Under the pieces are notes generated by a model, which did no database searches, was not told the origin of the DNA, and saw only the letters and a program-made list of their open reading frames with translations. 11,118 bases of DNA from JAZGBC01 sp036444495 (GTDB taxonomy: Bacteria; Pseudomonadota; Alphaproteobacteria; Kiloniellales; J153): positions 1 through 11,118 of the forward strand of contig JAZGBC010000042.1 of NCBI GenBank assembly GCA_036444495.1. The letters are read 5' to 3'. Shown here one piece after another: positions 1 to 6,761 of the stretch (position 1 is the first letter of the stretch; each line of letters opens with the position of its first letter). The position numbers were made by a program, and so were the translations under genes.

Positions 1-523
1 GGCGTTCCCGCTGGCCGTTCTGGAGGATCGTGCGGTTGCCGATCCAGTGGTCGCCATAGGCATGAGCCGTGACGGCGTAGAGGACGCCGCCTGGATGGGT
101 GATGCCGTCGGCCGGCCCCAGGCATACGTTCATGGGCCGCGGCGTATTCCACTCCGCCACCATGTTGGCGGAACCCGCATCGAGCGAGTCCAGGATCCAG
201 GCCTTCTGAAGGAACCAGGCATGGGAGCGGCCGAGGATCGTCACCTCCTGGTCCGGCAGCACGCAGAGGACCGCGTGCCGGTGTTCGCCGTGGACCTTCA
301 GCCTGTCGAACAGCGCGTCATCCGGCATCACCGGATAACAACCGTAGGCGGCTGCATCGCCCGCCTTTTGCCGCCCGATCAGCTCATCGATTTCGCCCTG
401 CGCCAGATAGGCCGGCGCGGACCAGTCCATGTCTTTGAATTGGTCCCGATCGAACTCCGGGACGCGAAAGCGCCTCCACTTGTCCCCGGCCGCCGAATGG
501 GCCGGGCCCTCCGCTCCGCTCAT
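1..523 (-). CDS. Unrecognised protein, N-terminal 174 residues (3' end outside window)
   Basis: The frame is open from an ATG at 523 to the left edge. The start is supported by a strong GGGAGG-type ribosome site just upstream and by a -10-like hexamer about 40 bases further up. The protein begins MSGAEGPAHSAAGDKWRRF and is soluble-looking, with no signal peptide or membrane segment. It is rich in Trp, His and Asp, for example KDMDWSAPAYL near residues 48-58 and HAYGDHWIGN near residues 153-162. Two cysteines (in YGCYP and VLCVL) do not form a metal motif. I do not recognise the family and assign no function. The plus-strand reading frame over the same bases gives Arg/His-rich, low-complexity protein and looks like a shadow, whereas this frame has a balanced composition and a proper start. 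It is divergent from the small zinc-ribbon gene at 756. Confidence 0.72.
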   Translation of the reverse strand, partial: MSGAEGPAHSAAGDKWRRFRVPEFDRDQFKDMDWSAPAYLAQGEIDELIGRQKAGDAAAYGCYPVMPDDALFDRLKVHGEHRHAVLCVLPDQEVTILGRSHAWFLQKAWILDSLDAGSANMVAEWNTPRPMNVCLGPADGITHPGGVLYAVTAHAYGDHWIGNRTILQNGQRER

Positions 524-548
524 GGCCTCCCGCTCCGATTTCTTGTCT

Positions 549-579
549 CCCGCCTTGCACGCTATTCTATCAAGGCGGG
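549..579 (-). promoter_or_regulatory. Inverted repeat around a -10 hexamer, upstream of the 523 gene
   Basis: CCCGCCTTG (549-557) and CAAGGCGGG (571-579) are perfect 9-bp inverted arms separated by 13 bases. On the minus strand the spacer contains TAGAAT (564-569), five of six matches to a sigma70 -10 box. A weak -35-like TTTATT lies 18 bases further upstream. Transcription starting near 556 would give a leader of about 33 bases before the ATG at 523. The layout suits a repressor site over a promoter, but a binding protein cannot be named. Confidence 0.4.
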
Positions 580-647
580 GCGGGCAAAATAAAGCCGGGG
601 GTCGGGCGGAAGAGGGGTGCCTCCCGCATCACGGTCTGCTCCCGGCG

Positions 648-663
648 CATAGGGCGCCCTATG
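648..663. promoter_or_regulatory. Perfect 16-bp palindrome, candidate operator
   Basis: CATAGGGCGCCCTATG is a perfect palindrome lying in the 232-base gap between the divergent starts at 523 and 756. It is about 90 bases upstream of the zinc-ribbon gene's ATG. It is not followed by a T tract on either strand, so a terminator is unlikely. A dimeric regulator site is the simplest reading. Apart from this and the 549-579 repeat, I see no convincing -35/-10 pair for the plus-strand gene in this gap. Confidence 0.3.
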
Positions 664-755
664 GATCGCCCGGGGTCTTCTTGGCATAGTGGGGCGTTAT
701 TGCCTGGGAGAAGCCCTGCGCGGGGCTGCCCGGGTGAGGAAAAAGGAGGCGGAGC

Positions 756-1013
756 ATGCCCAGACGCTTGGACCCCAAGGGGGTGCCGGAGTTCCTGGCC
801 CACTATGAGACCGACGAGTCCTGCGGGAGCTGTGGGTCCGGCAACCTGAGTGTCACCGTCTGGGATCACTATGGCACTCAGCCCGAGGACGGCAGCCCGG
901 AGGCAAAGGAGGGCAAGGGCACGTTCATCGCCGCGATCGTGGTCTGCGAGGATTGCGGCGGCGACCTGACGCTCGACCGGGCGGCGCTTTCGGCGAAACA
1001 GGCGGCGGCGTAA
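756..1013 (+). CDS. Small zinc-ribbon-like protein, 85 residues, function unknown
   Basis: The ATG at 756 follows GGAGG (745-749) with 6-base spacing, an excellent ribosome site. The product begins MPRRLDPKGVPEFLAHYETD. It has two CxxC knuckles, C23-GS-C26 and C64-ED-C67 (the latter as VVCEDCGGDL), spaced like a zinc ribbon in which two beta hairpins hold one metal. Between them is an acidic/Lys-rich linker (residues 41-55). The tail is Ala/Lys rich. There is no signal peptide or membrane segment. It resembles the many short stand-alone zinc-ribbon proteins of proteobacteria whose roles are not known. It stands alone: its left neighbour is divergent and its right neighbour convergent, and the hairpin at 1048-1085 closes it off. 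A role in nucleic-acid or protein binding is possible but not shown. Confidence 0.75.
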   Translation: MPRRLDPKGVPEFLAHYETDESCGSCGSGNLSVTVWDHYGTQPEDGSPEAKEGKGTFIAAIVVCEDCGGDLTLDRAALSAKQAAA

Positions 1014-1040
1014 CTCTCTTTCCCATCCCTGGTTTCTCTC

Positions 1041-1085
1041 CAAAGAAAAACCGGCCTGGCGCGCGCCGTTGCGCCAAGCCGGTTT
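1041..1085 (-). terminator. Rho-independent terminator of the importer operon
   Basis: AAACCGGC at 1048-1055 pairs with GCCGGTTT at 1078-1085, and TGGCGC (1057-1062) with GCGCCA (1071-1076), leaving one C/A mismatch and an 8-base loop. Read on the minus strand, the stem runs directly into a T-rich tract (complement of 1042-1050), the classic intrinsic terminator. It lies about 65 bases past the stop of the binding-protein gene. On the plus strand the stem is followed by a C/G-rich run, so termination of the zinc-ribbon transcript there would be weaker. A second GC-only stem (1098-1104 with 1115-1121) lies between it and the gene. Confidence 0.75.
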
Positions 1086-1149
1086 CGCGTCTCTAGCGCC
1101 CGGGCCGGCGGTCCCCCGGGCGGGCCGCCGATCCGATGCGTTTCTTAGG

Positions 1150-2337
1150 TTACTGCTGCCAGGGCGGCGCAAAGTCCTGGAACTTGCCACCCTTGTAGAT
1201 GACGTAGGACATATCCTTGACCAGGAAGTGCTCCGGCGCGTTGCCCTCGCCGATGGTGATCTCGGGCACGACGCTGCCCTTCCAGCCGTCTATGCCTTCG
1301 AGTGTGCTGACCAGACGGTCGCGGGTGATGTTGTCCCGGCCCATCCGGCGCAGCGCCTCGGTGAAGACCTGGGCCCCGGTGAAGCCCCAGAGGTGGATCG
1401 CGTCGGGCTGCTCCTCCGGGTAGTACTTCGCCAGGATCGCCTTGGCTTCCTGGATCTGCGGCGCGGGCGAGTTGTAGTCACGGAAGATGGTCGTAAAGTA
1501 GACGCCCTCGACCGCGTCCGCACCGGCCAGCTCGGGCACCTTCGGGCTCTTGCCGAAGAACACGTTGATCACCGGCACGTTCCAGCTGAGCTTCTTGCGC
1601 TCGGTGTAGAAACGGGCCGCCGGCTCCGGCGCGCAGGAACAGAGAACCGCTTCGGCCCCGGCGTTCTTCATGGAGATCACCTGGGAGCTCACGTCGATCT
1701 CCTTCTGCTCGTAGCCCTCGGCCGCGACCAGCTCGATCCCATACTTGTCGAGCACGGAGTTGATGCCCTTGAGGTGGGTCTTGCCCGAGGGATCGTTCTG
1801 ATAGAGCAGCCCGATCTTCTTGACACCGAAGACCTTGCTGGCGAAGCGCACCAGCTCCTGCCCTTCCATGAAGTAGCTGGGATAGAGCGGGAAGATGTAC
1901 TTGCTGGGATAGGTCAGGTTCTTCTCAGCGCCCGTACCGGCGCCGATCAGCGGCATGTTCTTGCTCGCGATGTAGTCGATCACCGCCGCCGTTGGGGCCG
2001 AACCCAGCGGCGCCACGATGGCGAAGCACTTGTCGCGCTCGACGAAGCGCTTGACGATGTTCTTGGTGCGGGCCGGCTCGTACTTGTCGTCGACCATCTT
2101 GAAGTTGATCATCCGGCCGTGCACGCCGCCGTTGTCGTTGACGTGCTTGAACCAGGCGTCCGCGCCCTTGCCCATGCGGAAGTAGCTGGAGATCTTTCCG
2201 GTCATGGGCTGGTAAGAGCAGATGAGAATCTCTTTGTCGCTGACGCCGGGACCGTTGGCGGCCCAGGCGCTTCCCGCGCCCAGGGCCAATGCCCCGATAG
2301 CCGCCAACGCCAATGCTAAGTTCCATAAGTGTTTCAT
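1150..2337 (-). CDS. LIV-type ABC importer periplasmic substrate-binding protein
   Basis: The product has 395 residues, the usual length for the type I periplasmic-binding family of hydrophobic amino acid (HAAT) importers. A Sec signal peptide covers residues 1-26: MKHLWN, a hydrophobic Leu/Ala core, then AWA before the mature ANGPGVSDKE. The mature start leads into ILICSYQPMTG, the beginning of the first Rossmann-like lobe. NDNGGVHGRMINFKMVDDKY near residues 55-75 is the family's 'iNaaGGi.Gr.i....Dd' motif, and IVAPLGSAPTAAVIDY near residues 107-122 is the ligand-loop region. The ATG at 2337 has AGGAGG 7 bases upstream. The gene is last in the operon, 263 bases after livF, with a structured leader. 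The ligand is unknown: branched amino acids, amides, urea and aromatic acids are all carried by relatives. Confidence 0.93.
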   Translation of the reverse strand: MKHLWNLALALAAIGALALGAGSAWAANGPGVSDKEILICSYQPMTGKISSYFRMGKGADAWFKHVNDNGGVHGRMINFKMVDDKYEPARTKNIVKRFVERDKCFAIVAPLGSAPTAAVIDYIASKNMPLIGAGTGAEKNLTYPSKYIFPLYPSYFMEGQELVRFASKVFGVKKIGLLYQNDPSGKTHLKGINSVLDKYGIELVAAEGYEQKEIDVSSQVISMKNAGAEAVLCSCAPEPAARFYTERKKLSWNVPVINVFFGKSPKVPELAGADAVEGVYFTTIFRDYNSPAPQIQEAKAILAKYYPEEQPDAIHLWGFTGAQVFTEALRRMGRDNITRDRLVSTLEGIDGWKGSVVPEITIGEGNAPEHFLVKDMSYVIYKGGKFQDFAPPWQQ

Positions 2338-2402
2338 TTTTAGCCTCCTGTTTAACGTTTACTCCTTAGATGATTCCGCCGCCTAAGCGGCTCTTCCTAT
2401 CG

Positions 2403-2485
2403 GCCGATCCTGCTGTCGAATTCACGCCGCGGTTTGCAAGCGGCGGCGCCGCCATTCCGCTCATCCTCGTGAACGCTGGATCGGC
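2403..2485 (-). promoter_or_regulatory. Nested inverted repeats in the leader of the binding-protein gene
   Basis: Outer arms GCCGATCC (2403-2410) and GGATCGGC (2478-2485) are perfect complements. Inside them TTCACG (2421-2426) pairs with CGTGAA (2468-2473), and inside that CGCCGC (2425-2430) pairs with GCGGCG (2440-2445). There is also a 12-bp palindrome, GGCGGCGCCGCC, at 2442-2453. The set lies 65-150 bases upstream of the ATG at 2337. It could be a transcript-stabilising or attenuating structure between livF and the strongly translated binding-protein gene. It matches no riboswitch class that I recognise. Confidence 0.35.
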
Positions 2486-2531
2486 AAAAAACCTCCTAAT
2501 TCTAACTCCTTTCTTCCTTGGTCCTTGTAAC

Positions 2532-2561
2532 AATTTATTCGAGATAACTTTCCAGGGTCAC
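2532..2561 (-). promoter_or_regulatory. Weak candidate sigma70 promoter for the binding-protein gene
   Basis: On the minus strand, GTGACC (2556-2561) and TAAATT (2532-2537) each match four of six consensus bases and are 18 bases apart. They lie in the AT-richer part of the gap after livF. A separate promoter for the binding protein would fit its position after a long gap, but the match is weak. Confidence 0.22.
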
Positions 2562-2600
2562 ACTACTACAGGGCGAAGCGGCCCGCTGAGTCGGTGGGCG

Positions 2601-3335
2601 TCACCCGGCGGTCGCGTGGGCCTGAGTGCCCATATACGATGCGATGACCTCCCGGTTCTCCAGAAGCTCCTTGGCCGTACCCTCGACAGTGACGCGGCCC
2701 AGTTGCAGGACGTAAGCGTAGTCGGCGTTCTGCAGGGCAACGTGGACGTTTTGCTCGATGATGAGCAGCGTCATGCCCTTATCGGCATTGATCATTTTGA
2801 GGATGCGGAAGATGTCGGCGATGATCAGCGGGGCGAGCCCGAGGGACGGCTCGTCCAACAGCAGCATCCGGGGCCGGGCCATGAGGCCGCGGGCGATGGT
2901 CAGCATCTGCTGTTCGCCGCCGCTCAGGGAACCGCCAAGCTGCTTGGCGCGCTCCTTGAGGACGGGGAAGAGGTCCAAGACCATCTCCTGGTCCTGGGCG
3001 ATTCCCGCCCTGTCGCTGCGGCTGTAGGCGCCCATGCGAAGGTTCTCGTTGACGCTCAGGTCCTTGAAGATTTTGCGCCCCTCGGGCACCGTGGCGATTC
3101 CCAGCCTGATAATTTCGCGGGGGCTCAATGAATTCAGCCGCTGGCCGTCGAACTCGATGTCGCCGGCTGTCGGTTTGAGCAGGCCCGAGATGGCCTTCTG
3201 AATCGTCGACTTGCCGGCGCCGTTCGCCCCCAGCAGGGCGACGATGCTGCCCGGCTCCACGCTCAGCGAGATACCGCGCAGGGCGCGCACCGCGCCGTAG
3301 TTGACCTCCAAGTCCTTGAGCCTGAGTAACGTCAT
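2601..3335 (-). CDS. livF: LIV-type ABC importer ATP-binding subunit LivF
   Basis: One of the two cytoplasmic ATPases that drive the importer. The product has 244 residues, normal for LivF. The frame is open further upstream, but the true start is the ATG at 3335, where ATGA overlaps the livG stop and the protein begins MTLLRLKDLEVNYGAVRAL. Walker A is GANGAGKS (36-43), the signature is LSGGEQQ (137-143), and Walker B is LLLDEP (158-163 region). The switch His is replaced by Gln in IIEQNV (193-198), which is typical of LivF. ATVPEGRKIF near residue 85 is also family-typical. It is translationally coupled to livG and followed by the gap leading to the binding protein. Confidence 0.93.
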   Translation of the reverse strand: MTLLRLKDLEVNYGAVRALRGISLSVEPGSIVALLGANGAGKSTIQKAISGLLKPTAGDIEFDGQRLNSLSPREIIRLGIATVPEGRKIFKDLSVNENLRMGAYSRSDRAGIAQDQEMVLDLFPVLKERAKQLGGSLSGGEQQMLTIARGLMARPRMLLLDEPSLGLAPLIIADIFRILKMINADKGMTLLIIEQNVHVALQNADYAYVLQLGRVTVEGTAKELLENREVIASYMGTQAHATAG

Positions 3336-4096
3336 GGCGTCGGCTCGCCGAGGTAGGCAGCGATCACGTCGGGATTCTCCCGCACCTCGGCCGGCGTTCC
3401 ATCCGCCAGGTTGGCGCCGAAGTTGATGACGTATATGTAGTCGCAGACCTTCATGACCATGGACATGTCGTGCTCGACGAGGAGGATGGTGACGCCCAGG
3501 TTCCGGTTGACGCTGCGCACGATCTCCTCCAGTTCCGCGGTGGCCTCGTCGTTGCACCCGGCAACGGGTTCGTCGAGCAGGATCATTTCGGGTTCGGCGG
3601 CCAGCGCCCGGGCCAGCTCGACCCGCTTGCGCCAGCCGTAGGAAAGGCTCTTGACCGTTTTGTCGAGCTGATGGTTCAGGTGCAGCATGTCGGCAATTGC
3701 CAGCGCCTTGTCGACAAGCGCCGCCTCGGTGCGTCGCGCCCCGGGAAGGGAGAACATGTTTGCCAGGGGATTCCCTAGGTGCCGGTGCGCCCCGATGAGG
3801 ATGTTGTCCAGGGTCGACTGCTCGCCGAACAGGTTGAGGTTCTGGAAGGTGCGGGCCATGCCCAGCCGAATCATTTCGTGCGGCTTCTTGCGGTCGACGT
3901 TTCGGTCCCGGTAGGTGATGTGTCCGGACTCGTATTCCTGGAAGCGGCTGAGTACGTTGAACAATGTCGTCTTGCCGGCGCCGTTGGGCCCGATCAGGCC
4001 GACGATTTTACCTTCCGGCACATCGAGGCTGATGTTATCGCAGGCCATGACGCCGCCGAAGCGAACAGTTATGCCTTCGCAGCGCAGGTGGGTCAT
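3332..4096 (-). CDS. livG: LIV-type ABC importer ATP-binding subunit LivG
   Basis: The second ATPase of the importer. It has 254 residues when started at the ATG at 4096, which overlaps the livM stop as ATGA. The longer open frame back to 4177 lies inside livM and lacks family similarity, so I reject it. Walker A is GPNGAGKT (36-43), the Q-loop is ARTFQN (Q85), Walker B is MILLDEP (171-177), and the switch His is in LLVEHD (H209). The signature is odd: LSYGWRKR (151-158), where LivG proteins normally have a Gln, as in LSYGQQR. The following D-loop region reads AGCND rather than the usual AGLN. All catalytic residues are otherwise present, so the protein is probably active. Confidence 0.93.
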   Translation of the reverse strand: MTHLRCEGITVRFGGVMACDNISLDVPEGKIVGLIGPNGAGKTTLFNVLSRFQEYESGHITYRDRNVDRKKPHEMIRLGMARTFQNLNLFGEQSTLDNILIGAHRHLGNPLANMFSLPGARRTEAALVDKALAIADMLHLNHQLDKTVKSLSYGWRKRVELARALAAEPEMILLDEPVAGCNDEATAELEEIVRSVNRNLGVTILLVEHDMSMVMKVCDYIYVINFGANLADGTPAEVRENPDVIAAYLGEPTP

Positions 4097-5178
4097 GACC
4101 CGCCTCCCGCGGACGGCCCCGGCGCGTCCGCCAGTTCGGGCGATTCCCCCGCCTCCAACAGTTTCCGTTGCCGCCACGCCCGAACCGGCCTGGAGACGAG
4201 CTCGGCTATGCCCACCGGCGCCAGGACGAGAACCGCGATCAACACGACGCCCTTGAGGATGAACGCGAAGTCATAAAGTTCCTCGAGAAAGAACGGCACC
4301 ATGGCGACGAAGAAGCCGCCGAAGAAGGGCCCGAACAGCATCGCCGAGCCGCCCACCACGGCGGCGACCAGGATGTCCACCGAATACCAGATGTCGGCGT
4401 AGACCTCAGACGAGACGTAGTTGACGATGAGGCCGTTGAGAGCGCCGGCCACGCCGGTGATGAAGGCGCTGATCGAGAACGAAAGGCTGCGGTACAGGAC
4501 CCGGCTGACGCCGCTGCTTTCGGCGGCCTTGTCCGAGTCCCTGAGCGCCTTGAACGCGCGGCCCACCCCGGAGCGGATCAGGCTGTAGACGAACAAGGTG
4601 GTCAGCGCCAGGGCCACGAGCGCGACGTAGTAGAAGCCGAAGTCGTCGATCTCGAACCCAAAGACCGTGTTGGGCGGCAGCGAGATTCCCGTGCGGCCCT
4701 CGAAGATCGGTACGTTGTTGACGATGGAGCCGATGAAGAAGGCGAAGCCGAGGGTGCCGATCGCCATGAAGGCGCCGGCGAGGCGCAGGAACACCAGGCC
4801 GAGGGCAAACCCGATGACAGCCGACACCAGCCCGCCGGCGATCATCCCGGGGATCACCGAAAGGCCGGTGTACTTCATCAGGAGCGCCGCGGTGTAGGCG
4901 CCGATGGCGAGGAAGGCGCCGTGGCCCACCGTGACCAGCCCGGTGTAGCCGGTCAGGATGCTGACCCCCTGGGCCGCCATGATGTAGATGATGACGAGCG
5001 CCGCTTGGTTGACCATCCAGCCTTCGACGAAGGGCAGCAGGGGATACGCGAAACAGGCGGCAAAGAACAGGCCGGCCAGGACCCAGTTCTGCATCTGGAA
5101 GATATTTCTGAGCGTGGCGACCGCCGCTCTGTTCCCGCTCGGCGCCGGCGCGGCCGTTGTTGTGATGAGTTCCGCCAT
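4093..5178 (-). CDS. livM: LIV-type ABC importer permease LivM
   Basis: Inner-membrane permease of 361 residues with many hydrophobic segments. The LivM hallmark TGYTGLVTVGHGAFLAIGAY is at 76-95. The cytoplasmic coupling loop that contacts the ATPase is GRAFKALRDSDKAAESSGV near 207-224. A late VVGGSAMLFGPFFGG segment is also family-typical. The first 30 residues are polar and variable, and the C-terminus ends in a charged, Pro/Gly-rich tail past the last membrane segment. The ATG at 5178 directly follows the livH stop (TAGATG), and the stop overlaps the livG start, so livH, livM, livG and livF should be made from one coupled message. It pairs with LivH to form the transmembrane channel. Confidence 0.93.
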   Translation of the reverse strand: MAELITTTAAPAPSGNRAAVATLRNIFQMQNWVLAGLFFAACFAYPLLPFVEGWMVNQAALVIIYIMAAQGVSILTGYTGLVTVGHGAFLAIGAYTAALLMKYTGLSVIPGMIAGGLVSAVIGFALGLVFLRLAGAFMAIGTLGFAFFIGSIVNNVPIFEGRTGISLPPNTVFGFEIDDFGFYYVALVALALTTLFVYSLIRSGVGRAFKALRDSDKAAESSGVSRVLYRSLSFSISAFITGVAGALNGLIVNYVSSEVYADIWYSVDILVAAVVGGSAMLFGPFFGGFFVAMVPFFLEELYDFAFILKGVVLIAVLVLAPVGIAELVSRPVRAWRQRKLLEAGESPELADAPGPSAGGGS

Positions 5179-6048
5179 CTACACTTCGCGCCGTTTCTGG
5201 ATGCCGATCAATCCCTGCGGACGGAAGGCGAGCAGGACCACGATCATGACGAAGGCGGTGGCCGTCTTAAAATGAGCTCCGAGGTAGCCGCCGGCCAGGT
5301 TCTCGGCGACCCCGATCAGGATCGCGCCCAGGATCGCGCCCGGGATCGAGAAGAGCCCGCCGAAGACCGCGGCGACGTAACCCTTGATCAGGACCTCGTC
5401 CATCATTTCCGGCGCGACATAGATGATCGGCGCGGCCAGGATGCCGGCGAAGGCGGCGAGGAATCCGGCCATGGCCCAGGTCAGCATGACGATGAAGCGC
5501 ACCGGAATACCCATGAGCTGCGCCGTCTCGGGATCGTCGGTGACGGCGCGCATGGCGATGCCCTGCTTGGTGTACTTGAAAAAGATGTAAAGCAGCACGC
5601 CGATGGCCGTGACCCAGGCCATGTTGATGAGATGGCCTTGGCTGACGATGGTGCCCAGGATTTCAATCGGGGTGGGATCGAAGGTGACGGGAAAGGCTTT
5701 CGTATCGCGGCCCCAGAGCCAACCGGAAACGCCATGCAGGATGTAGTAGACCCCGAGCGTCGCGGTGAAGAGCGTCAGCCAGTCGGAGTTGGCGATGGGC
5801 CGCATGACCAGGCGCTCGGTGAGCACGCCGAGCGCCATGACGCAGACCACGCTGAGCCCGAGGGCGAAGAGGTAGTTGAACCCGAGGGACTTGATAAAGA
5901 TGAGCGCGAAAAACGCGCCCATCATGGCGAAATCGCCCTGGGCGAGATTGATCGTGCGCGTATTGCGGAACACGACGACCACGGCAACGGCGGTCAGGGC
6001 ATAAAGGCTGCCCGCCGCCACACCGCTCATGATCAACTGACCAAGCAC
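5179..6048 (-). CDS. livH: LIV-type ABC importer permease LivH
   Basis: Inner-membrane permease of 289 residues, the usual LivH size. The start is a GTG at 6048 with GGGAGG 7 bases upstream; the next in-frame ATG (6030) has no comparable site. The opening MLGQLIMSGVAAGSLYALTA and the segment RTINLAQGDFAMMGAF (31-46) are LivH hallmarks. The coupling loop GIAMRAVTDDPETAQLMGI is at 163-181. The segment IKGYVAAVFGGLFSIPGAIL near 221-240 is the conserved late membrane region. It is the first gene of the importer cluster, 95 bases after the ferredoxin gene on the same strand, so read-through from the molybdoenzyme genes is possible. Confidence 0.93.
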   Translation of the reverse strand: MLGQLIMSGVAAGSLYALTAVAVVVVFRNTRTINLAQGDFAMMGAFFALIFIKSLGFNYLFALGLSVVCVMALGVLTERLVMRPIANSDWLTLFTATLGVYYILHGVSGWLWGRDTKAFPVTFDPTPIEILGTIVSQGHLINMAWVTAIGVLLYIFFKYTKQGIAMRAVTDDPETAQLMGIPVRFIVMLTWAMAGFLAAFAGILAAPIIYVAPEMMDEVLIKGYVAAVFGGLFSIPGAILGAILIGVAENLAGGYLGAHFKTATAFVMIVVLLAFRPQGLIGIQKRREV

Positions 6049-6106
6049 GTGCCCGCCTCCCTGTTTCCGCGTGCCCGATCCAGGCTCACGGTTATTGTTT
6101 TACTTT

Positions 6107-6138
6107 AGGGGCTTAGCCCTTCATTGCGGGGCGCCCCT
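6107..6138 (-). other. Hairpin between the ferredoxin gene and livH
   Basis: AGGGGC (6107-6112) pairs with GCCCCT (6133-6138), and after a 3-base bulge GCCC (6116-6119) pairs with GGGC (6129-6132). It sits just after the ferredoxin stop at 6144. On the minus strand it is followed by an A-rich rather than a T-rich tract, so it is not a good intrinsic terminator. It may be a processing or stability element that sets livH expression apart from the upstream genes. No convincing promoter is seen in the 95-base gap. Confidence 0.3.
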
Positions 6139-6143
6139 ACGGT

Positions 6144-6704
6144 TTATTCCGCCGCTCCCGGCCCGAAGCGTGCGTGGGCGTCGAGTACGATACCGGGCAT
6201 GCCCTGGGCGGCCAGGCGGCTCGCGGCTCGCTCGCGTCCCTGACTGGCGAGCTCGGCCATGGCCCCGGACTTGATGGCGCCGGTCGGGCAGATTTCCTCG
6301 CAGGCCCGCGGCAGGCCCAAGGGCCGCTCCTTGCCCGGCGTCTGGCAGAAGTTGCACTTCTCCATCTTGCCGGCCGCCGCCGAAAGCTGCGGCGCGTTGA
6401 ACGGGCAGGCCCAGGTGCAGAAGCCGCAGCCGATGCACTTGTTCTGGTCCACCACCACGATGCCGTCCTCGGCGCGTTTGGTGATGGCTGCGACCGGACA
6501 GGCGGTTTGGCAGGGTGCGTCGCCGCAGTGCATGCAGGCCATGGAAACGTTGATCGCGCTGACGTCGGGGAAGCTGCCCGAGGTCACCTTGACCACCTCG
6601 CGCCAGCGCGGGCCGACCTCGACCTCGTTCCAGGTCTTGCAGGCGATCTCGCAGGCGTGGCATTTCACGCAGAGCGTATGATCGAAATAAAATCCGTGCT
6701 GCAC
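6144..6704 (-). CDS. Four-cluster ferredoxin electron-transfer subunit (DmsB/PhsB-like)
   Basis: Electron-transfer partner of the molybdoenzyme encoded just upstream. From the GTG at 6704 it has 186 residues. That start has GGGAG (6713-6717) 8 bases upstream, and the product opens MQHGFYFDHTLC as DmsB-type proteins do. A longer TTG start at 6728 lacks a ribosome site. Sixteen cysteines in four groups can hold four [4Fe-4S] clusters: C12/15/18/22, C57/60/65/69, C90/93/96/100 and C117/120/135/139. Characteristic stretches are CGDAPCQTACP and CIGCGFCTWACPFNAP. There is no Tat or Sec signal and no membrane segment, so it should stay in the cytoplasm. It ends soon after ICPTGAIKSGAM, somewhat shorter than DmsB. 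The usual next gene, an NrfD/DmsC-type anchor, is absent. Confidence 0.9.
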   Translation of the reverse strand: MQHGFYFDHTLCVKCHACEIACKTWNEVEVGPRWREVVKVTSGSFPDVSAINVSMACMHCGDAPCQTACPVAAITKRAEDGIVVVDQNKCIGCGFCTWACPFNAPQLSAAAGKMEKCNFCQTPGKERPLGLPRACEEICPTGAIKSGAMAELASQGRERAASRLAAQGMPGIVLDAHARFGPGAAE

Positions 6705-6761
6705 CCTACGTTCTCCCGTTCTTTCCAAGGCGCGGTCAAATTCCGCTCAGGTCCGACCCCC

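Noticed and set aside
47..592. A 181-codon open frame on the plus strand at the left edge
   Set aside because: The minus-strand frame over the same bases has a better start, ribosome site and amino acid balance.
1069..2319. A 416-codon open frame on the plus strand
   Set aside because: It is antisense to the binding-protein gene, which has a signal peptide, family motifs and a proper ribosome site. The plus frame has none of these.
4168..6108. A 646-codon open frame on the plus strand
   Set aside because: It is antisense to livH and livM, and its protein is dominated by Arg, Asp, Glu, His and Gly. It is the usual shadow of GC-rich coding DNA; the minus-strand proteins are clear family members.
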